Assembly: GCA_023213395.1 (NCBI GenBank)
Contig: CM041465.1
Coordinates: 161,021,741-161,085,740, forward strand
Direction: 5' to 3'
From: Cycas panzhihuaensis
Taxonomy: Eukaryota; Cycadophyta
Length of the DNA: 64,000 nucleotides
This document shows, piece by piece, positions 62,422-64,000 of the stretch. The translations under genes and the position numbers were made by a program. Within the stretch, counting starts at the first letter, position 1. The number at the start of each line of letters is the position of its first letter. The notes beneath the pieces were generated by a model. It worked only from the letters and a program-made list of their open reading frames with translations, was not told the DNA's origin and made no database searches.

Positions 62422-64000
62422 TTGCTTCCTTCATTTTCCTCACTTACACTTATAATGGAGCCATCACTTCCTTCTACTCCATAATCCATGTGGTGAAGGA
62501 AATTATGAAAGTGGATTTAGAAATATTTTCAAGTTATTATCATAGTATATTTTGTATTCTTTACTTTCCCTTTCTCTTTTGTAGGTTTGGAAGTAAAATA
62601 TAAGAAGTTGTAAGGCCCAAGGATTCCGATCCTTTGGTGCCCATTTATGCTATCTCATTCTTCTTTTCTTTCCCCTCTTTTTATCCATTTAACAAAGAAA
62701 ATTACTACTAAAATTTTTCTAACTTTTAGAAGAATGATTATAAGGGGAGGTTTTACCCACTTTCTCTAAAGAATTTTAAGCCATTTAAAATATTAATTAT
62801 TATATACTCTCACCTTGCCCATATTGGGATCTTAGTAATAAAAAAATTATGGAATTTTATATGGTATCATGTGTTAATGAGATATTAGCAAGCTAAAATT
62901 TCTGCAGAAATAAAATGTGCTTATTAAACTTCATAGGTCTACAAAATCTTCTACAAATCTCTAATTGATGTGATTCTAATTGTCAAATATGAGGCTCTTA
63001 GTCTACTTTCTAGCACAGAAACTAGCACCCAATTTTGATGTCGCTTAAAGAAGTTATCACTGTTTTAGTGAATAGTAGTTATTTTTAATAAGAATTATAG
63101 AAAAATATAATCCTCTAACTTTGTAGGGCTACCAAATACTTTTTAGAACTCATTTGGACCTAATTCCACTTCCTAAAGATGAAGCTCTAAGTCTACTTTG
63201 TAGTACAAAATTTGGCACTCCATTTTGTCGTCGTGGAAGAAAGTTATTGCTAATTTAGTGAAGATGTTTTTCTTTATATTAAAAAAGAAGAAAAAGTGAA
63301 GAAATTTTCTTCCTTCCTTTTATAAGGCTTAAAAGCCCATTGTAAAACTGAGAAAAAACACCTATATCAGAGCAATATCCAATGTCCTCACTCACTTATT
63401 AGCATTGTATTTCAACACTTCAAAATCACTTAAAGTAAGCACTCTAAAGACACTCCAAGTAAGCATTCTATTTTTAGTTAAATATACATTTGATATAATT
63501 CGATAATCTTTTCACTCTTCCTAAAAGGAACACATCACATACGCTATTTTCTACCATCTTGTACCTATTCACATACTCTCTAAAGTTGAAATACCTTGGT
63601 TAGTAGAATGCCATGCCATAAAGGAGGTGTAGGTTTCATGTTGGGATTGGACTAAAATAGAATATTGGTGAGGTTTAGTTAGCCATACCATCATGCCTCA
63701 ATCAGGTATAATTTTAATAACCAATTGGAAAAACTAAAACTTTAATACAAGATTAAAATATACCCAATCCAATATCTATCATAGTCATGGGTATGTATTT
63801 ACCACTCTTTAGAGGAGGTATATAACTACTTATTGGTGAATTAGATGAGGATTAAGAGTACCTAGGCTCCGTTGTGACTTGGATTTCATCACTAAGCATA
63901 ATTGTGGGTATCATGGGTGAAGGCCAACTTAATTATCCTAGAAGCCTAAGCATCCCTTTAATAACCTCAACTATATGTTGGACATAAGTTAGAGGTTATT
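62422..64000 (+). other. Untranslated leader of element E
   Basis: About 1.6 kb aligning with 1-1465 of the window (leader of A). No coding seen. Confidence 0.8.

Larger units (their letters stand above)
62110..64000 (+). mobile_element. Copia element E, 5' LTR and leader
   Basis: The same family as A. It has a 5' LTR, an exact iMet priming site, and a leader running past the window end. By comparison with A, its gag should start about 380 bases beyond the window. Inserted in the RNase H of element G; the flanking five bases are CATAG. Confidence 0.87.

Overview
This is very AT-rich plant nuclear DNA made almost entirely of decayed retrotransposons. The evidence is Ty1/copia, chromovirus-type Ty3/gypsy and plant-type L1 (reverse transcriptase, zf-RVT, C-terminal RNase H) protein remnants, miniature LTR elements, and priming sites matching plant initiator tRNA-Met (TGGTATCAGAGC). 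No intact host gene, rRNA, tRNA or CRISPR was found. Pol reading frames are broken mainly by TAG/TAA where Gln (CAG/CAA) is expected, plus TGG-to-TAG, which is what deamination of methylated cytosine produces. The low GC and heavy retroelement load would fit a large, strongly methylated genome. A Gnetales-like gymnosperm such as Welwitschia is one speculative candidate.

Layout. Nest 1 (1-28384) is a Russian doll of copia elements. The remnant F (27453-28384) was hit by A (leader from base 1, pol, 3' LTR to 27452). A was hit by B (5848-26150). B was hit by C (8195-15735, minus strand) and D (17656-25262, plus strand). At three junctions the host reading frame resumes once the insert and one target-site copy are ignored. 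A, C, D and E are one family with roughly 300-bp LTRs, a 2-kb untranslated leader and about 0.5 kb of 3' UTR. A 5'-truncated L1 (30550-33567) has a perfect 17-bp target duplication.

Nest 2 (about 33930-49414) is a gypsy element H. It is split inside its integrase by a minus-strand LTR element I that shows no coding sequence. I contains a 256-bp-period tandem array with iMet priming sites, continued in inverted orientation. That array was hit by J (38875-46693, minus strand, 492-bp LTRs, no recognisable pol). J in turn contains K and L. K (41359-44229) is a small LTR element with matching 258-bp LTRs, priming site and polypurine tract. It carries no gag or pol but a 528-codon intron-free frame starting with a tandem BRCT domain, so it looks like a captured host gene. 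L (45604-45959) is a 356-bp TRIM with a 56-bp interior and a perfect 5-bp duplication.

Nest 3 (about 52900-64000) is a gypsy gag-protease remnant M, then the LTR and leader of N (54640 on), then a copia element G (56938 on, GC-rich LTR). G was hit near its pol end by E (62110 on), whose leader runs off the window. Because A and E are the same family, the two window ends are copies of the same leader. The remaining tracts (28385-30532, 49415-51600 and others) show only microsatellites and one dispersed repeat. The most notable content is K, then the array and TRIM structures and the uniform decay pattern.
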